DNA of 64,000 nucleotides from NCBI RefSeq assembly GCF_030687145.1, contig NZ_CP117460.1:1922001-1986000 (forward strand), written 5' to 3'. Origin of the DNA: Pseudomonas sp. FP1742. Its GTDB lineage: Bacteria > Pseudomonadota > Gammaproteobacteria > Pseudomonadales > Pseudomonadaceae. Shown here one piece after another: positions 54,426-63,202 of this stretch; position 1 is the first letter of the stretch, and each line of letters opens with the position of its first letter. The position numbers and the translations under genes are program-made. The notes below the pieces were generated by a model. That model ran no database searches, was not told the origin of the DNA, and saw only the letters and a list, made by a program, of their open reading frames with translations.

Positions 54426-54435
54426 TTGTATACAA
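54426..54435. promoter_or_regulatory. Candidate GntR-type operator TTGTATACAA
   Basis: A perfect palindrome, flanked as taTTGTATACAAaa, lies about 170 bp upstream of the NCS1 permease start. It is identical to sites at 6062 and 9110. Confidence 0.6.
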
Positions 54436-54720
54436 AACATGTGTTCACTTAAGCCAGATGTGTGCCAGTCGGTGATCTATAAAATTTAGCGCTAATTTCG
54501 TTTTGTTATTGATTGAAGATAACTAGTTGAAAAAAAGACAATATAAATTGACCGATTGAACAGGTATTTATTTTGGGTGGGGTTTTGTGCGAGTGATCGA
54601 CTGAGAAAATCAGGGCCGGGGAATGTAACTTTTTGGGGCGCTAAAACTAAAAGTGCACACAGATATGGCACTTATGGTGACATTTCTGTGTACACATTTA
54701 TTCGAGCTGACTCACGTCAG

Positions 54721-54812
54721 CGTGGGAGCGGGCTTGCTCGCGAAGAGGCCGTCACATTCAATGCTGATATTGACTGACAGTCCGCTTTCGCGAGCAAGCC
54801 CGTTCCCGCGAG
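54721..54812. repeat. Paired REP (gtgggagcgggcttgctcgc class)
   Basis: Inverted arms 'cgtgggagcgggcttgctcg' and 'cgagcaagcccgttcccgcg' lie downstream of cysH; the second arm is slightly degenerate. Confidence 0.8.
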
Positions 54813-54832
54813 GGCTTGCATCGGGCGTGAGA

Positions 54833-55573
54833 TTACGCCTTGGATTTGCTGATGATATTGCCCGCATGCAACCCACATTCTTTCTGCGTGGCTTCTTCCC
54901 ACCACCAACGACCTTCGCGCTCATGCTGGTTCGGCAGCACCGGCCGGGTGCAAGGTTCGCAACCAATGCTGATGAACCCGCGCTCATGCAGGCTGTTGTA
55001 TGGAAGCTCCAGCATGCGGATGTAACCCCAGATCTCTTCGCTGGTCATCTGCGCCAGCGGGTTGAATTTGTACAGGGTACGTTCCGGGGTGGAGAACGCG
55101 GTGTCGATTTCCAGCACCGCGACCGCGCTGCGAGTGCCCGGGCTCTGGTCCCGACGCTGGCCGGTGGCCCAGGCGGTCACGCCAGACAGCTTGCGACGCA
55201 GCGGCTCGATCTTGCGAATGCCGCAGCACTCGCCATGGCCGTCCTTGTAGAAGCTGAACAGGCCTTTTTCCTTCACGAAAGGTTCGAGTTTGCTGTAGTC
55301 CGGCGATACCACTTCGATATCGATCTTGTAGTGCTCGCGCACCTGCTCGATGAAGCGGTAGGTCTCGGGATGCAAGCGGCCGGTGTCGAGGCTGAACACT
55401 TTGACGTTCTTGTTCAGCTTCCAGGCCATGTCCACCAGCACCACATCTTCGGCGCCGCTGAAAGATATCCACAGGTCGTCGCCGAACTCGGCGAACGCGA
55501 GTTTCAGGATGTCCTGGGCGGATTTGTTGGCATAGGTCGTGGCGAGTTCCACGACATCGAACGATGGGCTCAT
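54833..55573 (-). CDS. cysH: Adenylyl-sulfate (APS) reductase
   Basis: A 246-residue assimilatory reductase that makes sulfite from activated sulfate. The four cysteines of the [4Fe-4S] type are present: C116 and C117 in HGECCGIRK, and C205 and C208 in IGCEPCTRP, plus the catalytic C233 in KECGLH. This set marks an APS-specific reductase, as known for Pseudomonas, rather than a PAPS enzyme. It is divergent from thrH. Confidence 0.95.
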   Translation of the reverse strand: MSPSFDVVELATTYANKSAQDILKLAFAEFGDDLWISFSGAEDVVLVDMAWKLNKNVKVFSLDTGRLHPETYRFIEQVREHYKIDIEVVSPDYSKLEPFVKEKGLFSFYKDGHGECCGIRKIEPLRRKLSGVTAWATGQRRDQSPGTRSAVAVLEIDTAFSTPERTLYKFNPLAQMTSEEIWGYIRMLELPYNSLHERGFISIGCEPCTRPVLPNQHEREGRWWWEEATQKECGLHAGNIISKSKA

Positions 55574-55744
55574 CAGGGCGGCTTCCTACAGGTCGGTGGC
55601 GCTGGGCGCTCTATATGCGTCGATGGTAACAAAATCCTGCGGCGGCTGGCGCGTCCTCTGCGTTGCACAGAGGGGGGCGAGTCGCTAGAGTTCGGCAGTG
55701 CTTTTGCTCGCTAGACTCATAAACAATACCAATGGGAGTGTCTT

Positions 55745-56362
55745 GTGGAAATTGCCTGTCTGGATCTTGAAGGTGTGCTGGTCCCGGAAATCTGGATCGC
55801 CTTTGCCGAAAAAACCGGGATCGAGTCCCTCAGGGCCACCACTCGGGACATTCCCGACTACGACGTGTTGATGAAACAGCGCCTGCGAATTCTCGACGAG
55901 CATGGCCTGAAGCTCTCCGATATCCAGGAAGTGATCGCCACGCTCAAGCCTCTGGAAGGCGCCAGCGAATTTGTCGACTGGCTGCGGGAGCGCTTTCAGG
56001 TGGTGATTCTGTCGGACACCTTTTACGAATTTTCCCAGCCGCTGATGCGTCAACTGGGCTTCCCGACGTTACTTTGCCATCGTCTGATTACTGACGATGC
56101 CGGTCGAGTGACGGGTTATCAGTTGCGTCAGAAAGATCCCAAGCGTCAGTCGGTATTGGCGCTCAAGAGCCTTTACTACCGGGTGATCGCCGCGGGCGAT
56201 TCCTACAACGACACCACGATGCTGGGCGAGGCGGATGCCGGGATCCTGTTCCATGCGCCGGACAATGTGATTCGTGAGTTCCCGCAGTTCCCGGCGGTGC
56301 ACAGCTTTGCCGAGTTGAAACAGGAGTTCATCAAGGCTTCGAATCGGGCGTTGAGTTTGTAG
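55745..56362 (+). CDS. thrH: Bifunctional phosphoserine phosphatase / homoserine phosphotransferase
   Basis: A 205-residue HAD-type enzyme typical of Pseudomonas that can transfer phosphate to homoserine. It starts with GTG at 55745 and reads MEIACLDLEGVLVPEIWIAF, with the ThrH-type DLEG catalytic motif, LSDTFYEF and the late AGDSYNDTTMLGEA. It is divergent from cysH and appears to be a single-gene unit. Confidence 0.95.
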   Translation: MEIACLDLEGVLVPEIWIAFAEKTGIESLRATTRDIPDYDVLMKQRLRILDEHGLKLSDIQEVIATLKPLEGASEFVDWLRERFQVVILSDTFYEFSQPLMRQLGFPTLLCHRLITDDAGRVTGYQLRQKDPKRQSVLALKSLYYRVIAAGDSYNDTTMLGEADAGILFHAPDNVIREFPQFPAVHSFAELKQEFIKASNRALSL

Positions 56363-56380
56363 TCGTCCGGGATGGCCCCA

Positions 56381-56453
56381 TCGCGGGCAAGCCCGCTCCC
56401 ACAGGATTTGTGTGGTTCGACACATGACCTGTGGGGGCGGGCTTGCCCGCGAA
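56381..56453. repeat. Paired REP (gtgggggcgggcttgcccgc class)
   Basis: Inverted arms 'atcgcgggcaagcccgctcc' and 'tgtgggggcgggcttgcccg' lie between convergent thrH and pabB. Confidence 0.85.
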
Positions 56454-56457
56454 GCTT

Positions 56458-57801
56458 TTAAAGGCCCTGCAACGTATCGAGCAACACCTTCACCTTGGTG
56501 ATCGATTCCTGATATTCCGCCTGCCAATCCGAATCCGCGACGATTCCGCCACCCCCCCAGCAGCACACCTGCCCGTCCTTGACCAGCAAGCTGCGAATGG
56601 CGATGGAACTGTCCATCTCCCCGCGTACGTCCAGATACAGCAATGAACCGCAATACAACCCGCGACGGGTCGGCTCCAGTTCGTCGATGATCTGCATCGC
56701 GCGAATCTTTGGCGCGCCGGTAATCGAGCCGCCGGGGAAGCTGCCGGCGATCAGATCCAGCGCATCCTTGTCATCCGCCAGTTCGCCGGTAACGCTGCTC
56801 ACCAGGTGATGCACGTTCGGATAGCTTTCCAGGCTGAACAACTCCGGCACACGTACCGAACCAATGCGGCAGGTACGACCCAGATCGTTGCGCAGCAAGT
56901 CGACGATCATCAGGTTTTCCGCGCGATCCTTGGGACTGGCCAGCAGTTCGGCGGCGTTCGCCGCATCTTCGACGGCAGTCAGGCCGCGGGGGCGGGTGCC
57001 TTTGATCGGGCGGGTTTCGACGTGGCGTTCGCTGACTTTGACGAAGCGCTCCGGCGACAGACTAAGCACGGCGCCGCCGTCGGGCAGGTTCTGGAAGCCG
57101 GAAAACGGTGTCGGGCACGCCGCCCGCAGCGCGCAATAGGCCGCCCACGGATCGCCCTGGCATTGGGCGCGAAAGCGCTGGGCGAAGTTGACCTGATAGC
57201 AGTCGCCAGCCTGGATGTATTGCTGAATGCGCTCGAAGGCTTGCCGATAGTCGTCGGCGCTCAGGTCGGCGTTCATCGGGCCGTCCAGTTTGAAAGGCTC
57301 GATCTGCTGAGGGACGGGTTGCGTGAACAGTTCGATCAGCCGCTGTCGTTCGCTGTCGATCAACGCCGGGTGGAACACCAGTTGGCTGGTGGCCTGGTGG
57401 TGATCGCTGATCAGTGCCCAGTCGTAGAGCCCGAAACGTGCGTCGGGCAATTGCAGGTCGTCCTGCGCCTGGCTCGGCAGGTTTTCCAGATGCCGGCCGA
57501 AGTCATAGCTCAGGTAGCCGATCAGGCCGCCAGCGAAGGGCAGGTCGCAGGACGCAGGCAGGGCTGCGTTACCGAGACGTGTCAGATGGTCGCGAAGGCG
57601 TTGCAGGAAATGGCTGCCGCTTTCATCCGGCAACACCGCCAATTGCTCCAGCGGCCAGGCGCTGAGCAGGTCAAAACGCCCACGCTCGGCGCTCGGCCGG
57701 CCGCTGTCGAGCAGCACGGCACCGGGGGCATGACGAATCGCCGCGAAGTACTCGGCGGGGTTGGCGCGATAGGGCAGCGGGTGTACGGAACAGGTCAACA
57801 T
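56458..57801 (-). CDS. pabB: Aminodeoxychorismate synthase component I
   Basis: Makes aminodeoxychorismate from chorismate for p-aminobenzoate and folate. The 447-residue protein has the N-terminal domain and the chorismate-binding domain with KGTRPRG, the KDRAENLMIVDLLRNDLGR block and GSITGAPKIRAMQIIDELE. It lacks an N-terminal glutaminase, so it works with a separate PabA. It uses chorismate, as made by aroC at 17-18 kb, and folE in this window acts on the other folate branch. Confidence 0.94.
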   Translation of the reverse strand: MLTCSVHPLPYRANPAEYFAAIRHAPGAVLLDSGRPSAERGRFDLLSAWPLEQLAVLPDESGSHFLQRLRDHLTRLGNAALPASCDLPFAGGLIGYLSYDFGRHLENLPSQAQDDLQLPDARFGLYDWALISDHHQATSQLVFHPALIDSERQRLIELFTQPVPQQIEPFKLDGPMNADLSADDYRQAFERIQQYIQAGDCYQVNFAQRFRAQCQGDPWAAYCALRAACPTPFSGFQNLPDGGAVLSLSPERFVKVSERHVETRPIKGTRPRGLTAVEDAANAAELLASPKDRAENLMIVDLLRNDLGRTCRIGSVRVPELFSLESYPNVHHLVSSVTGELADDKDALDLIAGSFPGGSITGAPKIRAMQIIDELEPTRRGLYCGSLLYLDVRGEMDSSIAIRSLLVKDGQVCCWGGGGIVADSDWQAEYQESITKVKVLLDTLQGL

Positions 57802-57929
57802 GGGCGGGGTAGATCAGCCATCGAGGCGGGGGAGCGATTGTAGTCCTCTGCAGGATTTGCTCCTAGAGGCATGTCGGGGATTGGCAGATTGGCGGCAAGG
57901 TTGAGAGGTGTGGTGATTTGGTGTCAGCC

Positions 57930-57993
57930 TTCGCGGGCAAGCCCGTTCCCACAAGGACTGCGCGAATCCTGTGGGAGCGGGCTTGCCCGCGAA
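57930..57993. repeat. Paired REP (gtgggagcgggcttgcccgc class)
   Basis: Inverted arms 'ttcgcgggcaagcccgttcc' and 'tgtgggagcgggcttgcccg' lie between pabB and the ligase gene. Confidence 0.85.
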
Positions 57994-58013
57994 TGGGTCG
58001 CCGCAGTCCTGGA

Positions 58014-59000
58014 TCAGCCCTCGACCGCTGGAATATGCCCGAATAATTCCTGAACGAACTCCACACGCTCCTGCGCCGTTTCAGTGATCCCGCGGGCCTT
58101 CAACTCTTCGAGTCGCGCCTCGACCGCGTGGGTACGGGACGTCAGCCCGCAATCGTTGGCGATCTGAATGTTCAACCCAGGCCGGGCGTTGAGCTCGAGA
58201 ATCAGCGGTCCTTTTTCCTGGTCGAGCACCATGTCGACGCCGATGTAACCCAGCCCGCACAGCTCATAACAGCCGGCGGCCAGTTTCATGAAGCCGTCCC
58301 AGTAGGGCAGTTGCACACCGTCTACCGCGTTGGTGGTGTCCGGGTGTTTGTTGATGATGTTGTTCAGCCAGGTGCCGCGCAATGTCAGGCCGGTGGCCAG
58401 GTCGACACCGACGCCAATGGCGCCCTGGTGCAGGTTGGCCTTGCCGCCGGACTGGCGCGTCGGCAGGCGCAACATGGCCATCACCGGATAGCCCATCAGC
58501 ACGATGATGCGGATGTCCGGCACGCCTTCGTAGCTGATGCTTTTGAATATCTGGTCCGGGGTCACGCGGTATTCGATCAGCGCACGGTCGCGGTGACCGC
58601 CCAGGGAATACAGGCCGGTGAGGATGCTCGAAATATGGTGCTCGAGTTCCTCATGGTCGATGATCTTGCCGGACACTGTGCGATAGCGCCCCTCGAACCG
58701 GTCGGCAACCACAATGATGCCGTCGCCGCCGGCACCCTGGGCCGGTTTGATCACGAAGTCGGTGCGCCCGCCGATGATCTCCTTGAGGTTATCGATTTCC
58801 TTCTCGGTGGAGATCACGCCGTACAGTTCCGGCACGTGGATGCCGGCGGCGATGGCGCGTTCCTTGGTGATGATCTTGTCATCGACGATCGGGTACAGGC
58901 TGCGCTTGTTGTACTTGAGCACGTAGTCGGCGTTACGCCGATTGATCCCCATGATGCCCCGGGCCTCCAGGGCTTTCCAGGTCTTCCAGAGGCCGAACAT
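58014..59000 (-). CDS. RimK-like alpha-L-glutamate ligase (ATP-grasp)
   Basis: A 328-residue ATP-grasp ligase related to RimK. ATP-site features are DFVIKPAQGAGGDGIIVV, and the metal-binding end is GPLILELNARPGLNIQIAND. It starts MFGLWKTWKALEARGIMGIN at 59000, overlapping the previous stop by one base, so it is coupled to the degenerate transglutaminase. It is predicted to add amino acids to a carboxyl group; the substrate is unknown. Confidence 0.87.
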   Translation of the reverse strand: MFGLWKTWKALEARGIMGINRRNADYVLKYNKRSLYPIVDDKIITKERAIAAGIHVPELYGVISTEKEIDNLKEIIGGRTDFVIKPAQGAGGDGIIVVADRFEGRYRTVSGKIIDHEELEHHISSILTGLYSLGGHRDRALIEYRVTPDQIFKSISYEGVPDIRIIVLMGYPVMAMLRLPTRQSGGKANLHQGAIGVGVDLATGLTLRGTWLNNIINKHPDTTNAVDGVQLPYWDGFMKLAAGCYELCGLGYIGVDMVLDQEKGPLILELNARPGLNIQIANDCGLTSRTHAVEARLEELKARGITETAQERVEFVQELFGHIPAVEG

Positions 59001-60535
59001 CAGGCGTCAGCCTCCTTCAGGAAAGCCTTGAAACGCACCAGTTCGGTCAGGCGGTAGCCGCGATAGCGACCCATGGCCAGCATGAACCCCACCAGGATCA
59101 GCAGGACCGCCGGGAAGGTGAACACGAAGTACACCAGCTCCGGCACGCTCATGATCAGGTGCGCCAGGGAGGCGGCGAACAGCGTGCCGATCGCCACTTT
59201 CATGGCATGGCCGCCACCGCGCTCTTCCCAGGTGATCGACAGGCGTTCGATGGTCATGGTCAGAATCACCATCGGGAACAGTGCTACCGACAATCCGCGT
59301 TCCAGGCCGAGTTTGTGGCTGAACAGGCTGATCGCGGCGATCAGCACCACCACGAAGGTCAGCACCACCGATAGCCTCGGCAGCATTTGCAGTTTCAAGT
59401 GCTCGAGGTAGGAACGCAGCGACAGCCCCAGCGCCGTGATGATGGTAAACAGCACGATGCCGAAGCCGAGCTGGGTTTCCCGGAAGGCGAGGGCGATCAG
59501 CACCGGGGTAAAGGTGCCGAGTGTCTGGATGCCGATCAGGTTGCGCAGGATCAGGATCACCAGCACGCCGATCGGGATCATCACCATGATCATGAAGGTC
59601 TGCTGGGTTTGCAGCGGCAGGCCGTACAGCGAGTAATCGAGGAAGTTGGCGTCGGAGTTTTCGTCGGTGAGCTTGGCCAGGCGAATGGCGTTCATTTCGC
59701 TGTTGTTCAGGCTGAAAGTGACGTTGGCTTTCTTGCCGCCATCGACGGTGATCAGGTTTTCATCGCCGGTCCACCACAGCAAGCGGTCGGTGGGCAGGCC
59801 CTGTTCGCCGGTTTCCGGGTTGAAGTACAGCCAGTCGGTACCGTTGAAGCTGCGCAGCCAGAGTTCAGGCATTTGCGGCTGATCGGCCACCAGGCGGATG
59901 GTGTGGACCTTTTCCACCGGGACGTGGGCGATGGACAGTACCAGTTCGACGATTTTGGCTTTGTTCGCGGTGGACGGGTCGCCGGCCAGCAGCAGTTTCA
60001 CGTTGTCGTCGTTGAGATTGTTGACACGCTTGATGGCTTCGCCGATGAAGGTTTCGACGTCGGCCGAATGCTGGCGGATCGGCGCGAGCAGGGCTTCGGC
60101 GGCGATTTTTTCCGGCCCTTCGACGGCGATGCTGTCGCGGAAGGTCGCCCCTTTGACCTTGGATTTTTCGCCGCTGTAGCGCTTGGTCAGCACCAGGCGG
60201 TAATAAAGGGTCTGGTTGCCCTTGGCCCGACGCGCCGACCAGGTGACCTTGCGGTTGCCATCGACACGGTTCACCGCCACGCCATAGTTATTGGAAATGA
60301 AACTCTCGTTGAGGCTCACATAGTCGCGGCTCAGAGGCGGCACGAACATCTGGATCTTGATCGGGTCTTTGGCGTTGGCGACGAACTCGACCTTGGCGTC
60401 GATGTTCCACAAGTCGTCGGTGGCGTCTTCAGTCACCGGAATGCCGAGCACGAAAATCTGATAGGCCGTAACTGAAATGCCCAGCACCACCAGGATGGCG
60501 ATGAGCAATTTCAGATGGAGGGTAAGAGAGCGCAT
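59000..60535 (-). CDS. Inactive-transglutaminase protein with membrane domain
   Basis: A 511-residue protein with an N-terminal anchor (LLIAILVVLGISVTAYQIFV), a periplasmic transglutaminase-like region that appears to lack the catalytic Cys/His/Asp set, and a C-terminal domain of about seven hydrophobic segments from residue ~315. This matches the 'inactive transglutaminase fused to 7TM' family. It lies between the retropepsin-like protease and the ligase, in the common three-gene order. Confidence 0.85.
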   Translation of the reverse strand: MRSLTLHLKLLIAILVVLGISVTAYQIFVLGIPVTEDATDDLWNIDAKVEFVANAKDPIKIQMFVPPLSRDYVSLNESFISNNYGVAVNRVDGNRKVTWSARRAKGNQTLYYRLVLTKRYSGEKSKVKGATFRDSIAVEGPEKIAAEALLAPIRQHSADVETFIGEAIKRVNNLNDDNVKLLLAGDPSTANKAKIVELVLSIAHVPVEKVHTIRLVADQPQMPELWLRSFNGTDWLYFNPETGEQGLPTDRLLWWTGDENLITVDGGKKANVTFSLNNSEMNAIRLAKLTDENSDANFLDYSLYGLPLQTQQTFMIMVMIPIGVLVILILRNLIGIQTLGTFTPVLIALAFRETQLGFGIVLFTIITALGLSLRSYLEHLKLQMLPRLSVVLTFVVVLIAAISLFSHKLGLERGLSVALFPMVILTMTIERLSITWEERGGGHAMKVAIGTLFAASLAHLIMSVPELVYFVFTFPAVLLILVGFMLAMGRYRGYRLTELVRFKAFLKEADA

Positions 60536-60540
60536 TGGAA

Positions 60541-61077
60541 TTACTCTGCGGTATGTGCGTCGGTGGCGCAGGCAGGTTTGCCAGCAGCGTATTTAAGACT
60601 TGGATCGACCAGCGCATCGAAACGCTTGAGCGCCTCGGAGCCGATCAGGAGCGGGTATTGGAAGGCACTGCGGTCGGTCAAGTTCACTTCGATACTGCGT
60701 AAGGCCGAACCCATGCAGATATCCAGCTCGATGACCGGACGGGCGGTGTACTTCTTGCCTTCTTCCGGGTCGTAGTCACCGGCCCGGCGCTTGATCTTGC
60801 TGACACGGGCCAGCGGTCGTTCGATCGGGTGCGAATGCGCGGCGTCGATGGCCAGATAGAAACGCACCCAGGATTCGCCATTGCGTTTGAAACGTTTGAT
60901 GTCGCGGGCGCTCAGCGAGGCGGTTTTCGCCCCGGTGTCGAGTTTGGCGGCGACTTGCAGATTGATGCCGTCCAGCGAAGCGTACTCATTGAGGCCGTAT
61001 ACAGTCTTTTCCCCTGCCCCGGCGAAACCTGACAAGCCAAGAAGACAAAGGAGTGTGGTGAAGAGCTTGAGTCTCAT
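60541..61077 (-). CDS. Retropepsin-like 'ATP-dependent zinc protease' (PF05618 type)
   Basis: A 178-residue exported aspartic-protease-fold protein with a signal peptide (MRLKLFTTLLCLLGLSGFAGA) and the single-domain catalytic motif LDTGAKTASLSARDI. The domain would work as a dimer, as in retropepsins. The next gene begins 6 bp downstream. Together with the ligase and the transglutaminase-like membrane protein it forms a conserved envelope module; the family name does not reflect a shown zinc or ATP need. Confidence 0.86.
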   Translation of the reverse strand: MRLKLFTTLLCLLGLSGFAGAGEKTVYGLNEYASLDGINLQVAAKLDTGAKTASLSARDIKRFKRNGESWVRFYLAIDAAHSHPIERPLARVSKIKRRAGDYDPEEGKKYTARPVIELDICMGSALRSIEVNLTDRSAFQYPLLIGSEALKRFDALVDPSLKYAAGKPACATDAHTAE

Positions 61078-61289
61078 AAATCCTGATGCGCAGCGGTCCG
61101 TTCTTCAATTCAAGGCCCTGGCATTGCTGCACAAGCTCCCTCGTATGCCTATCCTTTTTTCATGACAGGCAATGCAGATGACAAGCAAATGCGGGCGGCA
61201 TTCTAGCACGGTGGGTTTATGGCGCCAGCGTTCACGGACGGCTGTAACTGGAGGCGCTGCTTCGTTATGGTGCAAGCGGTTATTAGACG

Positions 61290-61301
61290 ATTGTCGACAA
61301 T
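61290..61301. promoter_or_regulatory. Candidate GntR operator ATTGTCGACAAT
   Basis: A perfect 12-bp palindrome 74 bp upstream of the GntR gene. It shares TGTCGACA with a second copy at 61365-61372, 73 bp away, about seven helical turns. Confidence 0.65.
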
Positions 61302-61364
61302 GTCTATTTATCCTTTGACGTAACTGGCCTTATTCGCTAGTTTTTGCGGCATTGCTTTTAAAGG

Positions 61365-61372
61365 TGTCGACA
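61365..61372. promoter_or_regulatory. Second operator copy TGTCGACA at the GntR start codon
   Basis: The palindrome ends two bases before the ATG at 61375, so binding here would block transcription or translation start. It suggests autorepression. Confidence 0.55.
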
Positions 61373-61374
61373 AT

Positions 61375-62097
61375 ATGCTGGATCAACTCGATCCCCCGGT
61401 CACGGTTCAGGACGACTCGGAAACACTTTCCGAAAATGTCTTCCGACGCATTCAGGCGGCTATCGTCAAGGGCGAGATCGCCCCGGGCAGCAAGATCTCC
61501 GAGCCGGAGCTGGCGCGCACCTACGGTATCAGCCGCGGGCCGTTGCGCGAGGCGATCCACCGCCTGGAAGGCCAGCGCCTGCTGGTTCGCGTGCCGCACG
61601 TCGGGGCGCGGGTGGTGTCGCTGAGCCACGCCGAATTGCTGGAACTCTACGAAATCCGCGAATCCCTGGAAGGCATGGCCTGCCGTCTGGCGGCCGAGCG
61701 CATGACCGTCGAAGAAATCGACGAGCTGCGCCGGGTGCTGGAAACCCACGAGCGCGATGCAGCGTTTCAGGCGGGTGTCGGCTACTACCAGCAGGAAGGC
61801 GATTTCGACTTTCATTACCGGATCATTCAGGGCAGCGGCAACCGCACCCTGACCCAGATGCTCTGCGGCGAGCTGTACCAACTGGTGCGCATGTACCGCA
61901 TCCAGTTTTCCACCACGCCCAATCGGCCCCGCCAGGCGTTTGCCGAGCACCACCGAATTCTCGATGCCATCGCCGACCGTGACGGTGAGTTGGCCGAGTT
62001 GTTGATGCGCCGTCACATAGGCGCCTCCAAACGCAACATCGCCCGTCACTACCAGGACGGCGCTAACCCGACAGCCACTGAACGAGGTGAGTCATGA
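61375..62097 (+). CDS. FadR-type GntR regulator of the methylcitrate operon
   Basis: A 240-residue regulator with an N-terminal winged helix ([39 protein letters not shown]) and a C-terminal FCD ligand domain ([29 protein letters not shown]) that probably binds a metal and an acid ligand. Its stop overlaps prpB as ATGA. It likely senses propionyl/methylcitrate intermediates and controls this operon; this is inferred from position. Confidence 0.9.
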   Translation: MLDQLDPPVTVQDDSETLSENVFRRIQAAIVKGEIAPGSKISEPELARTYGISRGPLREAIHRLEGQRLLVRVPHVGARVVSLSHAELLELYEIRESLEGMACRLAAERMTVEEIDELRRVLETHERDAAFQAGVGYYQQEGDFDFHYRIIQGSGNRTLTQMLCGELYQLVRMYRIQFSTTPNRPRQAFAEHHRILDAIADRDGELAELLMRRHIGASKRNIARHYQDGANPTATERGES

Positions 62098-62984
62098 GTT
62101 CCAACAAGAGCACTCCAGGCCAGCGTTTCCGCGATGCGGTCGCCAGCGAGCATCCGCTGCAAGTGGTCGGCACGATCAATGCCAACCATGCACTGCTGGC
62201 CAAGCGCGCCGGTTTCAAGGCTATTTACCTGTCGGGGGGCGGGGTGGCTGCCGGCTCCCTCGGCGTGCCGGACCTGGGCATTACCGGCCTGGATGACGTG
62301 CTGACCGATGTGCGCCGCATCACCGACGTCTGCGACCTGCCGCTGCTGGTGGACGTGGACACCGGTTTCGGTTCCTCGGCGTTCAACGTCGCCCGTACCG
62401 TCAAGTCGATGATCAAGTTCGGCGCGGCGGCGATTCACATCGAAGACCAGGTCGGCGCCAAGCGCTGCGGTCACCGCCCTAATAAAGAGATCGTCTCGCA
62501 GCAGGAAATGGTCGACCGCATCAAGGCGGCCGTCGATGCCCGCACCGACGACAGCTTCGTGATCATGGCCCGCACCGATGCCCTGGCGGTGGAAGGTCTG
62601 GAGTCTGCACTGGATCGCGCCGCCGCGTGCATCGAGGCCGGTGCCGACATGATCTTTCCGGAGGCCATCACTGAGCTTGAGATGTACAAACTGTTCGCCA
62701 GCCGCGTGAAAGCGCCGATTCTGGCCAACATCACCGAATTCGGCGCGACGCCGCTGTACACCACCGAGCAGCTCGCCGGCGCCGACGTGTCGTTGGTGTT
62801 GTACCCGCTGTCGGCGTTCCGCGCGATGAACAAGGCTGCGGAAAACGTCTACACCGCGATCCGCCGCGACGGCACGCAACAGAACGTCATCGACACCATG
62901 CAGACACGCATGGAGCTTTACGATCGAATCGATTACCACACCTTCGAGCAGAAGCTCGATGCGTTGTTCGCGGCGAAGAAGTAA
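62094..62984 (+). CDS. prpB: 2-methylisocitrate lyase
   Basis: Splits 2-methylisocitrate to pyruvate and succinate in propionate catabolism. The 296-residue PEP-mutase-fold enzyme has [10 protein letters not shown], the catalytic KRCGHRPNK and the ending typical of PrpB. It overlaps the GntR stop by 4 bp and is followed after a REP pair by prp[21 protein letters not shown] near its C-terminus is also typical. Confidence 0.95.
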   Translation: MSSNKSTPGQRFRDAVASEHPLQVVGTINANHALLAKRAGFKAIYLSGGGVAAGSLGVPDLGITGLDDVLTDVRRITDVCDLPLLVDVDTGFGSSAFNVARTVKSMIKFGAAAIHIEDQVGAKRCGHRPNKEIVSQQEMVDRIKAAVDARTDDSFVIMARTDALAVEGLESALDRAAACIEAGADMIFPEAITELEMYKLFASRVKAPILANITEFGATPLYTTEQLAGADVSLVLYPLSAFRAMNKAAENVYTAIRRDGTQQNVIDTMQTRMELYDRIDYHTFEQKLDALFAAKK

Positions 62985-62992
62985 TGAAAGCC

Positions 62993-63142
62993 CTGTAGCA
63001 GCTGCCGAGCCTGCGAGGCAGCGTTCGAGACCGAAGGGCTCGCCAAGCCAGGCAATTCGGTCTTTCAGATACATCGCGTATGCAGGGTTTACGACTGCTG
63101 CGCAGCCGAACGCAGCCTCGCAGGCTCGGCAGCTGCTACGAA
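62993..63142. repeat. Paired REP (gtagcagctgccgagcctgc class)
   Basis: Inverted arms 'tgtagcagctgccgagcctg' and 'caggctcggcagctgctacg' lie inside the prp operon between prpB and prpC. It is a third REP class in the window and may affect mRNA stability. Confidence 0.8.
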
Positions 63143-63202
63143 AATAAGATAACCGTATAGAAGTTGCAGATTCCCTAACAAATTCAAAAACTGGAGACAG
63201 CA

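Larger units (their letters stand above)
54257..54832. other. Intergenic region upstream of the NCS1 permease
   Basis: This 576-bp AT-rich gap between the permease and cysH holds no credible gene. It carries the palindrome at 54426-54435 and a REP pair at 54721-54812. Confidence 0.6.

Noticed and set aside
59387..60475. 362-codon plus-strand frame
   Set aside because: It overlaps the transglutaminase-7TM gene on the other strand and shows no motif.
1283..63142. CRISPR-like repetition of the gtgggagcggg units
   Set aside because: The units occur as isolated inverted pairs scattered between genes, not as direct repeats with regular spacers, and no cas genes are present.
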